A DNA stretch of 63,365 nucleotides from Spirochaetes bacterium ADurb.Bin215 (GCA_002070025.1 MWCL01000005.1:1-63365); one strand, 5' to 3'; positions 49,088-58,297 are shown, numbered from the stretch's first letter. Program-made: numbers and translations. The notes: generated by a model from the letters alone, not told the origin.

Positions 49088-50824
49088 ATGAAAGAAACAA
49101 AACTGACAAAACAAACCCCCTGGGCTTTTCTTGATGCCTGGAGAGGGACCGCTTTTAACGGCGAATGGCCTACGTTACCGGAAATGTTCAGGATCAGCGT
49201 TGAACGGTTTGGTGACCGACCCTGTTTGACCATGTTTGAGCCGGACAGGATTTCATTGACCTATCGGGAAACCCTGGAAAAAGTAGAGAAACTCGCAGCC
49301 TGGCTCCATTCCAGCGGTGTCCGCAAGGGGGATCATGTTGCCGTATCCGGGAAAAACTCACCGGAATGGGCTGTTGCCTACCTGGGGACCCTGTTTGCCG
49401 GAGCCGTTGTCGTTCCCATTGATTATGCGCTTCATGATGATGAAATAGAAAACCTGCTCAAGGCCGCCGAACCCAAGGTCTTTTTTGTTGACGAGGAACG
49501 CTATGAAACGTTTTCCGCGAAGAAGAATGTGGGGAAGGTGTATTCCCTGAGTCCCAAATACAAGAAAAATTATGTGTATTCGCTCGAAACGGACAAAAAA
49601 GCGGCAATAACCCCTGCGGAGGAGCAGGATCTTGCCGCCATACTGTTTACGTCCGGAACAACCGGAAACCCCAAGGGGGTCATGCTGAGCCACCGGAACC
49701 TTGTTTCCGACTGCTACATTGCCCAGACAAATCTGGACATCTTTGAAACGGATGTTTTTTACGCCCTCTTGCCGATTCATCATTCCTACACCATGCTTGC
49801 CGTTTTTATTGAAGCGCTGTCCGTCGGTGCGGAAATTGTATTCGCGAAGAGCATGGCTGTATCCCGGATGCTTCGGGAGCTTCGGGAAGGAAAAATTACC
49901 ATGCTTCTTGGCGTGCCGCTCCTGTTCAACAAGCTCCTTGCCGGGATTCTCAAGGGAATACGGGAAAAGGGTCTTGTGGTGTATGGAATCATGAAGATTC
50001 TGATGGGCATCTCGTATCTGATAAAGAAAATTACGGGAAAAAATCCCGGAAAGAAAATCTTCCACGCGGTTCTGGAAAAGGCCAGCATAGCAACCCTCCG
50101 CATCGCCATATCCGGCGGCGGTCCCCTTGCTGCAAGCGTCTTCAGGGTTTATAACGAGCTTGGTATAGATTTTATCCAGGGCTACGGGCTCACCGAGACT
50201 TCGCCGATTATCGCGTTGAATCCCAGGGAGCATTTTAAAGTAGCAAGTGTCGGCAAGCATTTTGCGCCGTACATGGAAATGACAATTCTGGATCCTGATT
50301 CGAAAGGTGTCGGTGAGGTGTGTGTAAAAGGTCCCATGGTCATGCAGGGCTATTACCGCATGCCTGAAGAAACCGCCGAGGTCTTTACCGAAGACGGCTG
50401 GTTCCGTACCGGCGATCTCGGCTGGATTGATGCTGAAAATTACCTGTACCTCTGCGGCCGTGCCAAGAACATGATCGTTACCGACGGTGGAAAAAATGTA
50501 TATCCGGAAGAGATCGAGAATGCGTTTCAGCTGTATTACAACGATATTGAACAGATAACCGTGCGCGGGTATGTTGCCGGCAAGGGCGACAAAAACGAGC
50601 GTATTGAAGCGCTGGTGTATCCCGCAGAGGAACTTTTCAAGAAATACAACGTGATGCGCGGTACCAATGAAGCGGTTGATCCGGTGTATCAGGCCGTTGA
50701 GGATATCGTGAGCCGGGTGAACAAGACTCTTCAACCGTATCAGCGCATTTCGCGCATTACGATCCTGGACGATCCGCTTGAAATGACCACAACCCGCAAG
50801 GTGAAAAGAACGTACAACAATTAA
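49088..50824 (+). CDS. AMP-binding acyl-CoA synthetase
   Basis: The 578-residue enzyme has AAILFTSGTTGNPKGVMLSHRN (~180) as its ATP motif (20 residues of it shown in part: ILFTSGTTGNPKGVMLSH), FIQGYGLTETSPII, and GWFRTGDLGWIDAENYLYL with GRAKNMIVTDGGKNVYPEEIE. The adenylation Lys lies in TTTRKVKRTYNN at the extreme C-terminus. It activates fatty or other carboxylic acids as CoA esters. The sequence is clearly different from the ligase at 27648, so the two probably use different substrates. GAGGT precedes the ATG. Its 3' end overlaps the convergent PHP gene by 4 bp. Confidence 0.92.
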   Translation: MKETKLTKQTPWAFLDAWRGTAFNGEWPTLPEMFRISVERFGDRPCLTMFEPDRISLTYRETLEKVEKLAAWLHSSGVRKGDHVAVSGKNSPEWAVAYLGTLFAGAVVVPIDYALHDDEIENLLKAAEPKVFFVDEERYETFSAKKNVGKVYSLSPKYKKNYVYSLETDKKAAITPAEEQDLAAILFTSGTTGNPKGVMLSHRNLVSDCYIAQTNLDIFETDVFYALLPIHHSYTMLAVFIEALSVGAEIVFAKSMAVSRMLRELREGKITMLLGVPLLFNKLLAGILKGIREKGLVVYGIMKILMGISYLIKKITGKNPGKKIFHAVLEKASIATLRIAISGGGPLAASVFRVYNELGIDFIQGYGLTETSPIIALNPREHFKVASVGKHFAPYMEMTILDPDSKGVGEVCVKGPMVMQGYYRMPEETAEVFTEDGWFRTGDLGWIDAENYLYLCGRAKNMIVTDGGKNVYPEEIENAFQLYYNDIEQITVRGYVAGKGDKNERIEALVYPAEELFKKYNVMRGTNEAVDPVYQAVEDIVSRVNKTLQPYQRISRITILDDPLEMTTTRKVKRTYNN

Positions 50825-51564
50825 GCGCGCGGGCGGCGGGATAACGCTGCCCGGATTGCTTCAATGTCTGCCCTGCCGGTTTTGTCGCACAGGGGCGTAT
50901 CGTTCATGTCGAGCTGGAAGGCGCGCCGTCCGATATGCTCGGGGTAGTGTGCGTCGCTCGACGTGATGAGCGGATACCCGCGGGTATCAAGAGCCGGATC
51001 GGCGCCGGGGCTGCCCGGCATGCTGACTACTTCCAGTGCGTCCCAGGGACCGTCCACTATAAGACCGAGCTGACTGGTGAGCGAAAAACTCGGCCGGTCA
51101 ACGTGGGCGGGTATTACCAATCCTCCGAGTTCACGCGCTCGCGCGGCAAGGGTTTCGAGTGAGAGGTTGGCACTCGTAACCAGATATTTGTCCACCTCTC
51201 CGAGAATGTTTTCCTCGTCGTCAACAAAAACCTGGTCTCCCATTTTTTCCGGAATATTCATGACGGGCGGCATGGCGGCATAGAGTTCGTCCGAAAGGAT
51301 GCGGGCTGTTTCAGCGTCCGCGAACAGGCAGAGAATGTGGCATTCTTCCCGGCTCTGGGCTTCAATGCCGAACAGAGGGGTAATATCTGCTTCCCGGCAG
51401 GCCTGGCCGAAGGCGGGTGCGTTCAGGGATGAGTTGTGGTCGGTAATCGCCGCAAGGTCGACACCCCGGGCGGTAAGACCCGCCGCAATCGCGCGGGGAG
51501 ACATGGAAAGATCTCCGCAGGGTGACAAACAGGAGTGCAGATGAAAATCAGCGAGGATGATCAT
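50821..51564 (-). CDS. PHP-domain metal-dependent phosphoesterase
   Basis: The 247-residue protein has the PHP motifs DFHLHSCLSPCGD (I), AAITDHNSS (II), FGIEAQSREECHILCLF (III, with Glu and His) and a late SSDAHYPEHIG. It resembles the TrpH/YciV group that hydrolyses nucleotide or 3',5'-bisphosphate substrates. It is the last gene of a three-gene operon: its ATG shares one base with the stop of the DRTGG gene (TGATG). Such PHP genes recur beside [FeFe] hydrogenase regulators in Clostridia as I recall; the physiological substrate is unknown. Confidence 0.88.
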   Translation of the reverse strand: MIILADFHLHSCLSPCGDLSMSPRAIAAGLTARGVDLAAITDHNSSLNAPAFGQACREADITPLFGIEAQSREECHILCLFADAETARILSDELYAAMPPVMNIPEKMGDQVFVDDEENILGEVDKYLVTSANLSLETLAARARELGGLVIPAHVDRPSFSLTSQLGLIVDGPWDALEVVSMPGSPGADPALDTRGYPLITSSDAHYPEHIGRRAFQLDMNDTPLCDKTGRADIEAIRAALSRRPRA

Positions 51565-51893
51565 CAGACCAGAACCGGATAGAGTTTCCCTGAAACGGTG
51601 AACTGGTTTTCCGCGGTTACGAACAGGGCGATGCCTTCTTCGCGGGCGGCCTTGATCATGTCGTCCGGAATGGTGCGGTTGTTGCAGATGATTACCGCGT
51701 TAAGGTCTTTCAGGGTCCCTACGGCAACGGTATTCTTGTGTGCCTGAATGGTAATGAGAACGCCGTTTTCCAGGGCATTCGCCATTGCGTCGCTGAGAAG
51801 GTCCGAAGTATAGCCGCCCGAAATTTCCCGGTCTTCATACCGGTCCTGTACACAGGTTGCGCCGAGGAATGCAGCGAGTTCGCTTGTTTTCAT
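51564..51893 (-). CDS. DRTGG-domain protein
   Basis: The 109-residue protein is a single DRTGG-type domain (DREISGGYTSDLLSDAMANA, then GVLITIQAHKNTVAVGTLKD and AVIICNNRTIPDDMIKAARE). These domains occur alone or fused to CBS domains and phosphotransacetylase and are thought to bind a ligand; none is known. It is coupled to the genes on both sides (4-bp overlap upstream, 1-bp downstream), so it probably forms a complex with the CBS/ATPase protein. Confidence 0.85.
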   Translation of the reverse strand: MKTSELAAFLGATCVQDRYEDREISGGYTSDLLSDAMANALENGVLITIQAHKNTVAVGTLKDLNAVIICNNRTIPDDMIKAAREEGIALFVTAENQFTVSGKLYPVLV

Positions 51894-52822
51894 GGTTTGT
51901 CCTTGAGATTGAATGATACCAGAACCCGCGTTCCCGTACCGGGCGCGGATTCTATGAAAAAGTCGTCCGACACGCGTTTGGTATTCGGGAGACCCATGCC
52001 CGCGCCGAAGCCGAGTGAGCGAACCCGGTCGTTCGCGGTTGAAAATCCTTCGGTGAGCGCCTTTTCAACATCCGGGATGCCCGGTCCGTCATCCGCAGCC
52101 TCTATTTCCAGCCGTCCGGCATGTATTCTGTAGCGCATTACCCCGCCGACCGAGTGAACCACCTGGTTTATTTCCAGCTCATAGCTCGCGATGGCGATCC
52201 GACGGGTTATACCCGGGTCGATCCCGGCGTTCTTGAGAGCGCGCTTGATTGCGGTGGAGGCCTGACCGGCAAGTTCGAAATTGAACGGCTCGGTACGGAA
52301 TTCCATGTCGGTTTCGAGAATAGCCGCGGGATCCCGGAGCTCGTTCGTTGCCGGAGCGGTCTGTTCAAGCCGTTCTACCTCCCGGTTCAGGGCGACGAGC
52401 AGGGTGGAGATGACATCCGAGGCGGTTACGATACCGGTAAGGCGTGCTTCGCGGTTGAGAACGGGAAAGCGGCCGAAGGAATACTTGTTGAAGTAGGATA
52501 CACAAAAGGAAAGGGACATGGATTCCTGTAACACTATGACCTTTTGCGACATGTGCTTTTCTGCCGGGTCGTCTATCCATCCGTTGTCCAGGGCATTCAC
52601 GATATCGTCCATTGACACGATACCCACCAGATTTCCGGAATCTCCTGAAACGGGAATGCCGGTTATCCGCTGTTTTTTCATGAGCTGCTGAATGCTGCGA
52701 AGGGAATCCGATGGACGGGCAGTGATTACCGGAGCGGTCATTACATCTTTAACCTTGAGCGTAAACAGCAGTTCAAGGACCGCTTCAGGGGAATTATCCT
52801 GGTTAATCGGGATTGCAAGCAT
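51890..52822 (-). CDS. CBS-pair protein fused to an RsbW-like ATPase domain
   Basis: The 310-residue protein has a tandem CBS module (~20-145: VKDVMTAPVITARPSDSL, GIPVSGDSGNLVGIVSMDD and FPVLNREARLTGIVTASDV). An anti-sigma/RsbW-type GHKL ATPase follows (~170-305: ASYELEINQVVHSVGG, EAADDGPGIPDVEKAL and GFGAGMGLPNTKRV). CBS pairs usually bind adenosine nucleotides, so ATPase or kinase activity could respond to energy charge. It opens the operon with the DRTGG and PHP genes. The ATG is 7 bp after TATACT, suggesting a leaderless message. A link with hydrogenase control is inferred from distance and from a second GHKL protein in the hnd operon. Confidence 0.88.
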   Translation of the reverse strand: MLAIPINQDNSPEAVLELLFTLKVKDVMTAPVITARPSDSLRSIQQLMKKQRITGIPVSGDSGNLVGIVSMDDIVNALDNGWIDDPAEKHMSQKVIVLQESMSLSFCVSYFNKYSFGRFPVLNREARLTGIVTASDVISTLLVALNREVERLEQTAPATNELRDPAAILETDMEFRTEPFNFELAGQASTAIKRALKNAGIDPGITRRIAIASYELEINQVVHSVGGVMRYRIHAGRLEIEAADDGPGIPDVEKALTEGFSTANDRVRSLGFGAGMGLPNTKRVSDDFFIESAPGTGTRVLVSFNLKDKP

Positions 52823-52835
52823 GAAGTACAGTATA
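52823..52835 (-). promoter_or_regulatory. -10 box of the CBS/DRTGG/PHP operon (leaderless)
   Basis: TATACT on the minus strand (52835-52830) ends 7 bp before the ATG at 52822. TTGTTT 18 bp further upstream is a possible -35. Confidence 0.55.
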
Positions 52836-52877
52836 GCTCATTCGGTGCGGGTAAAACAACAGCGGACGCACCCGGAC

Positions 52878-53693
52878 CTATAAAACGTTCTTTTCCAGAA
52901 AGTCTGCTATCCCGTCATCATCATTCGTCCGGTCGGTTATGAATTTCGCGAGGTCGAGAATTTCCTTCCGGCTGTTTATCATGGCTACGCTCAGGCCCGC
53001 GTAGCGGATCATGGATTCGTCGTTCATGCTGTCCCCGAATGCCATCACGTCTTCCGCAGAAAACCCGAGAAAGGTTTCGGCAATTTCCTGCAGGGCTTCG
53101 CCTTTCCCCGCGTTCAGGGGGAGTACTTCCATGAAAAAGGGTTTGCTTACGAATACGGTTGCCCGGTCCCTGAACAGCACCTTGAATTCGGCTTCCACCG
53201 GGGTTACGAACTCGGGGTGGCCCGGTATGACGAGTTTGTATACACCCCGCCGGATGACTTCTTCAAAGTCGTCCGGAACGACGGGTTTCAGTCCGGAAAG
53301 ACGGAAATCGCGCTCGGAATACTCGGTTTCGCGGGATACATGGATGGTGGTGTCGTCGTATATATGACAGGAGAGCCCCGCCGCGACCGTGAGACGGAAT
53401 GCTTCGATCGCGATGTCTTCGGGAAGAAATCGTTCGTACACGAGCTCACGGGTATCGGAAATGAGTATCTGTGAGCCGTTGTTGGCCACAATATAGCTTT
53501 TCCGGTTGTCTATACCGATGCGCTTTGCGTACGGGTACATGGCTTCGGGGGCGCGCCCGGATGCAAGCGCGACCAGAATTCCCCGGCTCATGCACTGTTG
53601 TAACACATCCACGGTGTGATCCGAAATGGTGAGGTCGTGTTTCAGGAGGGTATCGTCCAGATCCATGGCAATAATGCGCGGTTTCAGCTTCAT
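52878..53693 (-). CDS. Cof-type HAD hydrolase
   Basis: The 271-residue protein has the HAD motifs MDLDDTLL (nucleophile Asp), LASGRAPEAM, and GDSMNDESMIRYAG, with an alpha/beta C2 cap between. This is the Cof/YbiV-like IIB subfamily that dephosphorylates sugar phosphates and cofactors such as PLP or FMN precursors. The substrate is not readable. The start at 53693 is 6 bp after TATAGT. It diverges from the chemoreceptor gene. Confidence 0.92.
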   Translation of the reverse strand: MKLKPRIIAMDLDDTLLKHDLTISDHTVDVLQQCMSRGILVALASGRAPEAMYPYAKRIGIDNRKSYIVANNGSQILISDTRELVYERFLPEDIAIEAFRLTVAAGLSCHIYDDTTIHVSRETEYSERDFRLSGLKPVVPDDFEEVIRRGVYKLVIPGHPEFVTPVEAEFKVLFRDRATVFVSKPFFMEVLPLNAGKGEALQEIAETFLGFSAEDVMAFGDSMNDESMIRYAGLSVAMINSRKEILDLAKFITDRTNDDDGIADFLEKNVL

Positions 53694-53705
53694 TGCGTTA
53701 CTATA
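53694..53705 (-). promoter_or_regulatory. -10 box of the Cof-type HAD gene (leaderless)
   Basis: TATAGT on the minus strand (53705-53700) ends 6 bp before the ATG at 53693. No good -35 is seen. Confidence 0.5.
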
Positions 53706-53746
53706 CAGAATTTGAACTTTTGGAGAAAGAGGTCGATGTTATAGTA

Positions 53747-55921
53747 ATGATTATTGTATTGACCGTTTTAACTGGTGTTACCCTTTTTTCCCTTGCTGCT
53801 GCTGTGTTTTCGTTCCGCAAGTACCGGCACGTTCGTCAATTGCAGGCCGACGTGTACGGCCCTTTGTACAAGACGGTGCGGCGTCTTTCGCGGAGCCTTT
53901 CCATGTTCGCCTCGGGAGACTTGCGGGTTCGCACGCACGTTGCCGAAGAAGCGGTCCAGAGTCCCCTGAGTCAGTCGCTTTCCGGCCTTCTTGCGTCCGC
54001 CGTTTCGGACATGAATTCGGTAACCGATGTGCCGTCGAGCCGTATCTGTTTTTCCGGTGCGAACAGCTACCAGGAAGGTAAAGTCGCCGGGCAGCGTATT
54101 GCTGCCTTTCTCGGCGGAACCGGCACGGTTGCCTGCATCATTCCGTATTATAACCAGATAAACCATGTGCTCCGCATGAAGGGTTGCTTCGACTATCTTG
54201 CCGAGCAGCACAAGAATATTCAGCTTCTCGGAGTGTACGAAGGAGCGGGGAACCGCGAGGTAACTATCGAAAAGGTCAAAGAGCTGTTGGATGAACACAA
54301 GAAGATTGATCTGATCTACATAACCGACGGCCATACACCGCCGAGCGTGGTGGAAACCCTTGTAGCCCAGGACCGGGGAACAACCCGTGTTGTCGCGTTC
54401 GACGCAATGAAGGAAAATGTTGAACTGCTCAAGCAGGGCCGCATTGTATGCCTCGTTGAGCAGAATTCTTTTGCCCAGGCGTACAACGCGCTGGTCCACC
54501 TCTACAATACCCTCGAGGCGGGATGGCAGCCCTTGACGGCGAAACTCTTCATGAAGCCGATCGCGATAGACAAGGACAATTACCGGACGTACTGGGACGA
54601 TGAAAAAGAAACCCGGATCATGATGGAAGACGAACAGGCGCAGCTTGCCGAACCGGAACCGAACCGGAGCGGAAGACACTACCGGCTTGGTCTCATCATG
54701 CCGCTTTCCATCGGATTCTTTGAAGGACTAGGCCGCGGGGCCGAGGCGGCGAAGAAAAAACTCGCCGGATATGGCGTAGACGTTGAAATAGTTGACGCGT
54801 TCGATGATTGGGCGAATTTTGGACAGGCGTCTGTGTTCAATCCGGTCATAGACCGCTTTGTGGAAGCCGGATATGACGGATTTTCAACCGTGGTTGTTGA
54901 CCCGGCCATTGTGTCGACCATAAACCGCGTGGTTTCCTCCGGAATGCGCGTTACGACGTTCAATACCGAACCGTCCAGCTTCCGGGAAATCATTCAAACC
55001 ATGATCGAGAATATCAAACGTCTTGCCGATTCAAGCCAGACCCTTGCCGCCGCCGCGGAAGAATCCTCCCGGGCGACAACGCAAATAGGCGGAGCAATCA
55101 GCGGGATCAAACAGGACATAACCGAAGAAAAAAAGCGTGTGGAAGCCAGCGACCGTGAACTCAATAGCCTGAACAGCATGATAGAGGAAATGCAGCACTC
55201 CCTTTCCGAATACGGCCGGTTGGTTGACCAGCTGAACGGGGAGACTGACCGCGGCTCACAGCTGGTTGAGCAGATGTTCGGGGAAACAAAGAGTTTGCGG
55301 GATCTCATGACCCGGATTGAAAATGAACTGCAGGCGTTCAGCGAGCGTCTCAAACGGGTACAGGAATTCGCCGGGGTGATTGAACAGCTCGCGGAAAACA
55401 CCAATGTTCTCGCCATCAATGCGTCCATCCAGGCAGCCCGCGCCGGAACCGCCGGCAAAGCGTTTGCCGTGGTCGCCGGAGAAGTGCGTACCCTTGCTGA
55501 AAACTCCGGGCACACGGCCGAGGATATTCACCGTATTGTTGACGAAATTACGGGAAGCATGAGCGGCATACTTGCGGAAAGCACCACCGGCGCTACGCAT
55601 GTGGCGGAAACGTATCAGCGAGCGCAAAATACCCGACAGGCATTCGAGTCCATTTCTTCGGTGGTTGAAGAAGCAAATGCCGCTATCGGCAAGATTGAAC
55701 AGGCGGTCGAAGGAATTCTGGCTACGGGAAGAGTGGTCAAGGAAAACATGGATGTTATTGACCGCATGAGCGACACGAGTGTAAGCCGGCTCGACGAAAT
55801 TTCGGTGTCGATTTCCGAACTGAGTGTTCAGGGATCCCATCTTTCCACAACGGCGAACGAGCTGCGTGAAATGGCCGCGAACCAGGAAGTGGTTTTTGAC
55901 CAGCTTTCAGTGCGGGATTAA
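53747..55921 (+). CDS. Chemoreceptor with a permuted sugar-binding-protein domain
   Basis: The 724-residue protein has one N-terminal membrane helix (IIVLTVLTGVTLFSLAAAVF) followed by FRKYRHVRQ. By the positive-inside rule this places the rest in the cytosol. Residues ~85-290 resemble the C-lobe of ribose/LacI-type binding proteins (ANSYQEGKVAGQRIAAFLGG, KIDLIYITDGHTPPS and VVAFDAMKENVELLKQGRIV). Residues ~315-430 resemble the N-lobe (YRLGLIMPLSIGFFEGLGRG, VEAGYDGFSTVVVDPAIV and GMRVTTFNTEPSS), so the lobes are in reverse order. A methyl-accepting signalling domain follows (LAENTNVLAINASIQAARAG, FAVVAGEVRTLAE). The start is uncertain; an in-frame TTG exists at 53693. Confidence 0.8.
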   Translation: MIIVLTVLTGVTLFSLAAAVFSFRKYRHVRQLQADVYGPLYKTVRRLSRSLSMFASGDLRVRTHVAEEAVQSPLSQSLSGLLASAVSDMNSVTDVPSSRICFSGANSYQEGKVAGQRIAAFLGGTGTVACIIPYYNQINHVLRMKGCFDYLAEQHKNIQLLGVYEGAGNREVTIEKVKELLDEHKKIDLIYITDGHTPPSVVETLVAQDRGTTRVVAFDAMKENVELLKQGRIVCLVEQNSFAQAYNALVHLYNTLEAGWQPLTAKLFMKPIAIDKDNYRTYWDDEKETRIMMEDEQAQLAEPEPNRSGRHYRLGLIMPLSIGFFEGLGRGAEAAKKKLAGYGVDVEIVDAFDDWANFGQASVFNPVIDRFVEAGYDGFSTVVVDPAIVSTINRVVSSGMRVTTFNTEPSSFREIIQTMIENIKRLADSSQTLAAAAEESSRATTQIGGAISGIKQDITEEKKRVEASDRELNSLNSMIEEMQHSLSEYGRLVDQLNGETDRGSQLVEQMFGETKSLRDLMTRIENELQAFSERLKRVQEFAGVIEQLAENTNVLAINASIQAARAGTAGKAFAVVAGEVRTLAENSGHTAEDIHRIVDEITGSMSGILAESTTGATHVAETYQRAQNTRQAFESISSVVEEANAAIGKIEQAVEGILATGRVVKENMDVIDRMSDTSVSRLDEISVSISELSVQGSHLSTTANELREMAANQEVVFDQLSVRD

Positions 55922-55938
55922 CCGGCTGACGCGGGTTT

Positions 55939-57003
55939 TCAGGAGCGATCGACCGGAATCGCCCGGCGGATGATGCCGCCGCCGACAACAAGTTCGTCCC
56001 GGTAAAACACGACGCTTTGCCCGGGAGCCACCGCTCGCTGTGGTTTATCAAACAGGACTTCTACGGAGCCATCCGGGAGGATGCGTACAACGGCGGGCTG
56101 CTCTTTCTGGTTGTAGCGTATTTTCGCTGCTACCGGCAAGGGTTCCCGGGGTGTGTCAAAAGGGATGAAATTCACCTCGTTCGCGATGAGCCCTCCGGAG
56201 AGCAGATCGTTGTTTTCCCCGAGGGTGACCGTGTTGTTTACAGCGTCTTTGGCGACAACATACATCGGTTTGCCGAAACCCACGCCGATTCCCCGGCGCT
56301 GACCGATGGTGTACCGGGTTACTCCCTGATGAGTTCCTATCTGTTCTCCGTCAACGGAAAGATACGGCCCCGGCCGGACCTTTCCCGGCGCCGCGCGATC
56401 GATGAATCCCTGATAGTCCCCGTCCGGAATAAAACAGATGTCCTGGCTTTCCTTTGCTTTTGCACTGGCAAAACCGTTTTCAACCGCAATCCTGCGGACC
56501 GTGGCCTTGTCCAGGCTCCCCAGCGGAAACCGGGCATGCGCGAGCTGATTCCGGGAAAGACTGTAGAGTACGTAGCTTTGATCCTTTGCCGGATCAATGC
56601 CTTTAAGGAGCCGGTACCGCCCGGATTCGTCATCCCGGTCCAGACGGGCGTAATGGCCCGTCGCGACCGCGTCAAATCCCTGTTCAAGAGCATAGTCCAC
56701 CAGGATACCGAATTTGATGCGCCGGTTGCACACCACACAGGGATTGGGTGTTTCCCCGGCGAGGTACGTTTCCACAAAGGGAGAAATAACCCGCTCGAAA
56801 AAAGCGGAATGGGCATTGTAGGCCCGGTGTTCAATACCGAGCCGGTCACACACCGCCTTTGCGTTTTTGACCGGAGTTTCTGTATCGGATATACAAAAGA
56901 GGTCCAGGGTTACGCCGGTAACCTCATGGCCCTCGTCGAGAAGCAGTTTTGTCGCGACGGAACTGTCTACACCGCCGCTCATGGCTGAAAGTATTTTTGC
57001 CAT
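55939..57003 (-). CDS. mnmA: tRNA-specific 2-thiouridylase MnmA
   Basis: MnmA thiolates U34 of tRNA Lys, Glu and Gln. The 354-residue protein has the PP-loop SAMSGGVDSSVATKLL at ~6-21, the first catalytic Cys in NPCVVCNRRIKFG and the second in KESQDICFIPDGDY. TRYTIGQRRGIGVG and a C-terminal beta-barrel (QRAVAPGQSVVFY) complete it. AAAGGA precedes the ATG at 57003; the in-frame extension to 57078 lies inside the upstream methyltransferase gene. It is one base downstream of that gene, in the gamma carbonic anhydrase-methyltransferase-mnmA unit. Confidence 0.96.
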   Translation of the reverse strand: MAKILSAMSGGVDSSVATKLLLDEGHEVTGVTLDLFCISDTETPVKNAKAVCDRLGIEHRAYNAHSAFFERVISPFVETYLAGETPNPCVVCNRRIKFGILVDYALEQGFDAVATGHYARLDRDDESGRYRLLKGIDPAKDQSYVLYSLSRNQLAHARFPLGSLDKATVRRIAVENGFASAKAKESQDICFIPDGDYQGFIDRAAPGKVRPGPYLSVDGEQIGTHQGVTRYTIGQRRGIGVGFGKPMYVVAKDAVNNTVTLGENNDLLSGGLIANEVNFIPFDTPREPLPVAAKIRYNQKEQPAVVRILPDGSVEVLFDKPQRAVAPGQSVVFYRDELVVGGGIIRRAIPVDRS

Positions 57004-57004
57004 A

Positions 57005-58288
57005 TCAATCCTTTCCGCCGGGCGTGCCGGGAAACAGTTCCCGTTCCAGTGCGGGTGAAACACCGAAAAAGGTTGCAAGCGTGCGGTACGAGTCTGACGG
57101 TCCGGTTCCGGGGCTCTTTCCCCGTACCGCCCGGATAAGAATATTTTTCGGGGTGTGGCTCATGTCGATAAACTCGACAAGCTGCACCGTATAGACGGCG
57201 CTCTCCAGCAGTTCGGCCCGGAGGGTGTCGGTAAGGAGGGCGGAAAAACGCTCGCGGATGAGCCCGTTGCGGAGCAATGGTTCAAGCGCATTTGCGGGAC
57301 CGGTCTTCGCGGATCCGGCGGATATCTGCGCATTCAGTTCATGCTGACAGCAGGGAACGGCGAAAATGACCGGGGCGCCCCACTGAACAGCGCGGGCAAG
57401 GGCGTAATCCGTTGCGGTGTCGCAGGCATGGAGCGAGACAACCATGTCGATGGACTCTTCCCTGGCGTACCGGGCAATGTCTCCCACCATGAACGAGAGG
57501 CCTGAGTACTCATACGTCCGTGCAAGGGTATTGCAGTGGTCTATAACATCTTCTTTCAAATCGAGACCGGTAATGAGTACGGGGAGGTTTTCAATGGTGT
57601 GGAGATAGTAATACAACGCGAAGGTCAGGTACGACTTTCCACAGCCGAAGTCCACAATGCGAAGCGGTTCCCCTTCTTTTTCCCGGGCGCGTTCGCGGAG
57701 CCGGGGCAGGATGTCCGCAACAAATTCAAGAAACCGGTTTATCTGCCGGTATTTGGGATACATGGACTTGTACACGGTGCCTTCCGCGTTCATGACGCCG
57801 AGATCCATCAGGAATGGTACCGGAGTACCTTCCGGGATGATGCGCCGCTTGAAACGGTCATGGCCGGTGTCGTTCTGCGCGGCTGCAGCTGCCGTATCTG
57901 CCGCGGCGTGCTTTTCGGTGGTAATCAGGGTGAGCGTACCCTTTTTGTTGGCAAGAACCGTGGCCGTTCCCGCGGGGCCGGTAAAATCTCCCCGGGAAAA
58001 GATGCCGGAAAAGCATGCTTCCAGAAACGCCGCGCAATCGCCGGCCGGAATGTTCCGGTGAAAAGTTTTTTGTCCGATAAAGAACTCTGCCTGGATGACC
58101 GTGTCCGGGAGCATGCGCAGTTTGACCCTTCGGGCGTATGCGGCAAGCGCTTCAGGCGCCGCGTTCGGCGAGGGTATCGTGCCGACGGTCCCGCTTCGTT
58201 TGAGGGGCGCGGAAACGGTTCCGGTCGAGAAAGCAGTTTGTTGTAGTGCCGCGGCAAGGGTTGCCGCGGAATCGGGGTGTGTGGTCAT
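57005..58288 (-). CDS. Class I SAM methyltransferase (Methyltransf_32-like)
   Basis: The 427-residue protein has an N-terminal accessory region (~1-190) and a Rossmann methyltransferase domain. Motif I is RIVDFGCGKSYLTFALYYYL at ~210, followed by ITGLDLKEDVIDHC. DMVVSLHACDTATDYAL and FAVPCCQHELNAQ are characteristic of the Methyltransf_32/METTL25-like family (Pfam PF13679), several members of which modify RNA or protein. The target here is unknown; adjacency to mnmA hints at RNA. No ribosome site is clear and the gap from the upstream gene is only 9 bp. Confidence 0.8.
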   Translation of the reverse strand: MTTHPDSAATLAAALQQTAFSTGTVSAPLKRSGTVGTIPSPNAAPEALAAYARRVKLRMLPDTVIQAEFFIGQKTFHRNIPAGDCAAFLEACFSGIFSRGDFTGPAGTATVLANKKGTLTLITTEKHAAADTAAAAAQNDTGHDRFKRRIIPEGTPVPFLMDLGVMNAEGTVYKSMYPKYRQINRFLEFVADILPRLRERAREKEGEPLRIVDFGCGKSYLTFALYYYLHTIENLPVLITGLDLKEDVIDHCNTLARTYEYSGLSFMVGDIARYAREESIDMVVSLHACDTATDYALARAVQWGAPVIFAVPCCQHELNAQISAGSAKTGPANALEPLLRNGLIRERFSALLTDTLRAELLESAVYTVQLVEFIDMSHTPKNILIRAVRGKSPGTGPSDSYRTLATFFGVSPALERELFPGTPGGKD

Positions 58289-58297
58289 TGGCGGGTG

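Noticed and set aside
53693-53746. TTG start at 53693 for the permuted-domain chemoreceptor
   Set aside because: It would overlap the start codon of the divergent HAD gene and puts acidic residues before the membrane helix. ATG at 53747 is preferred, though neither start has a well-spaced ribosome site.
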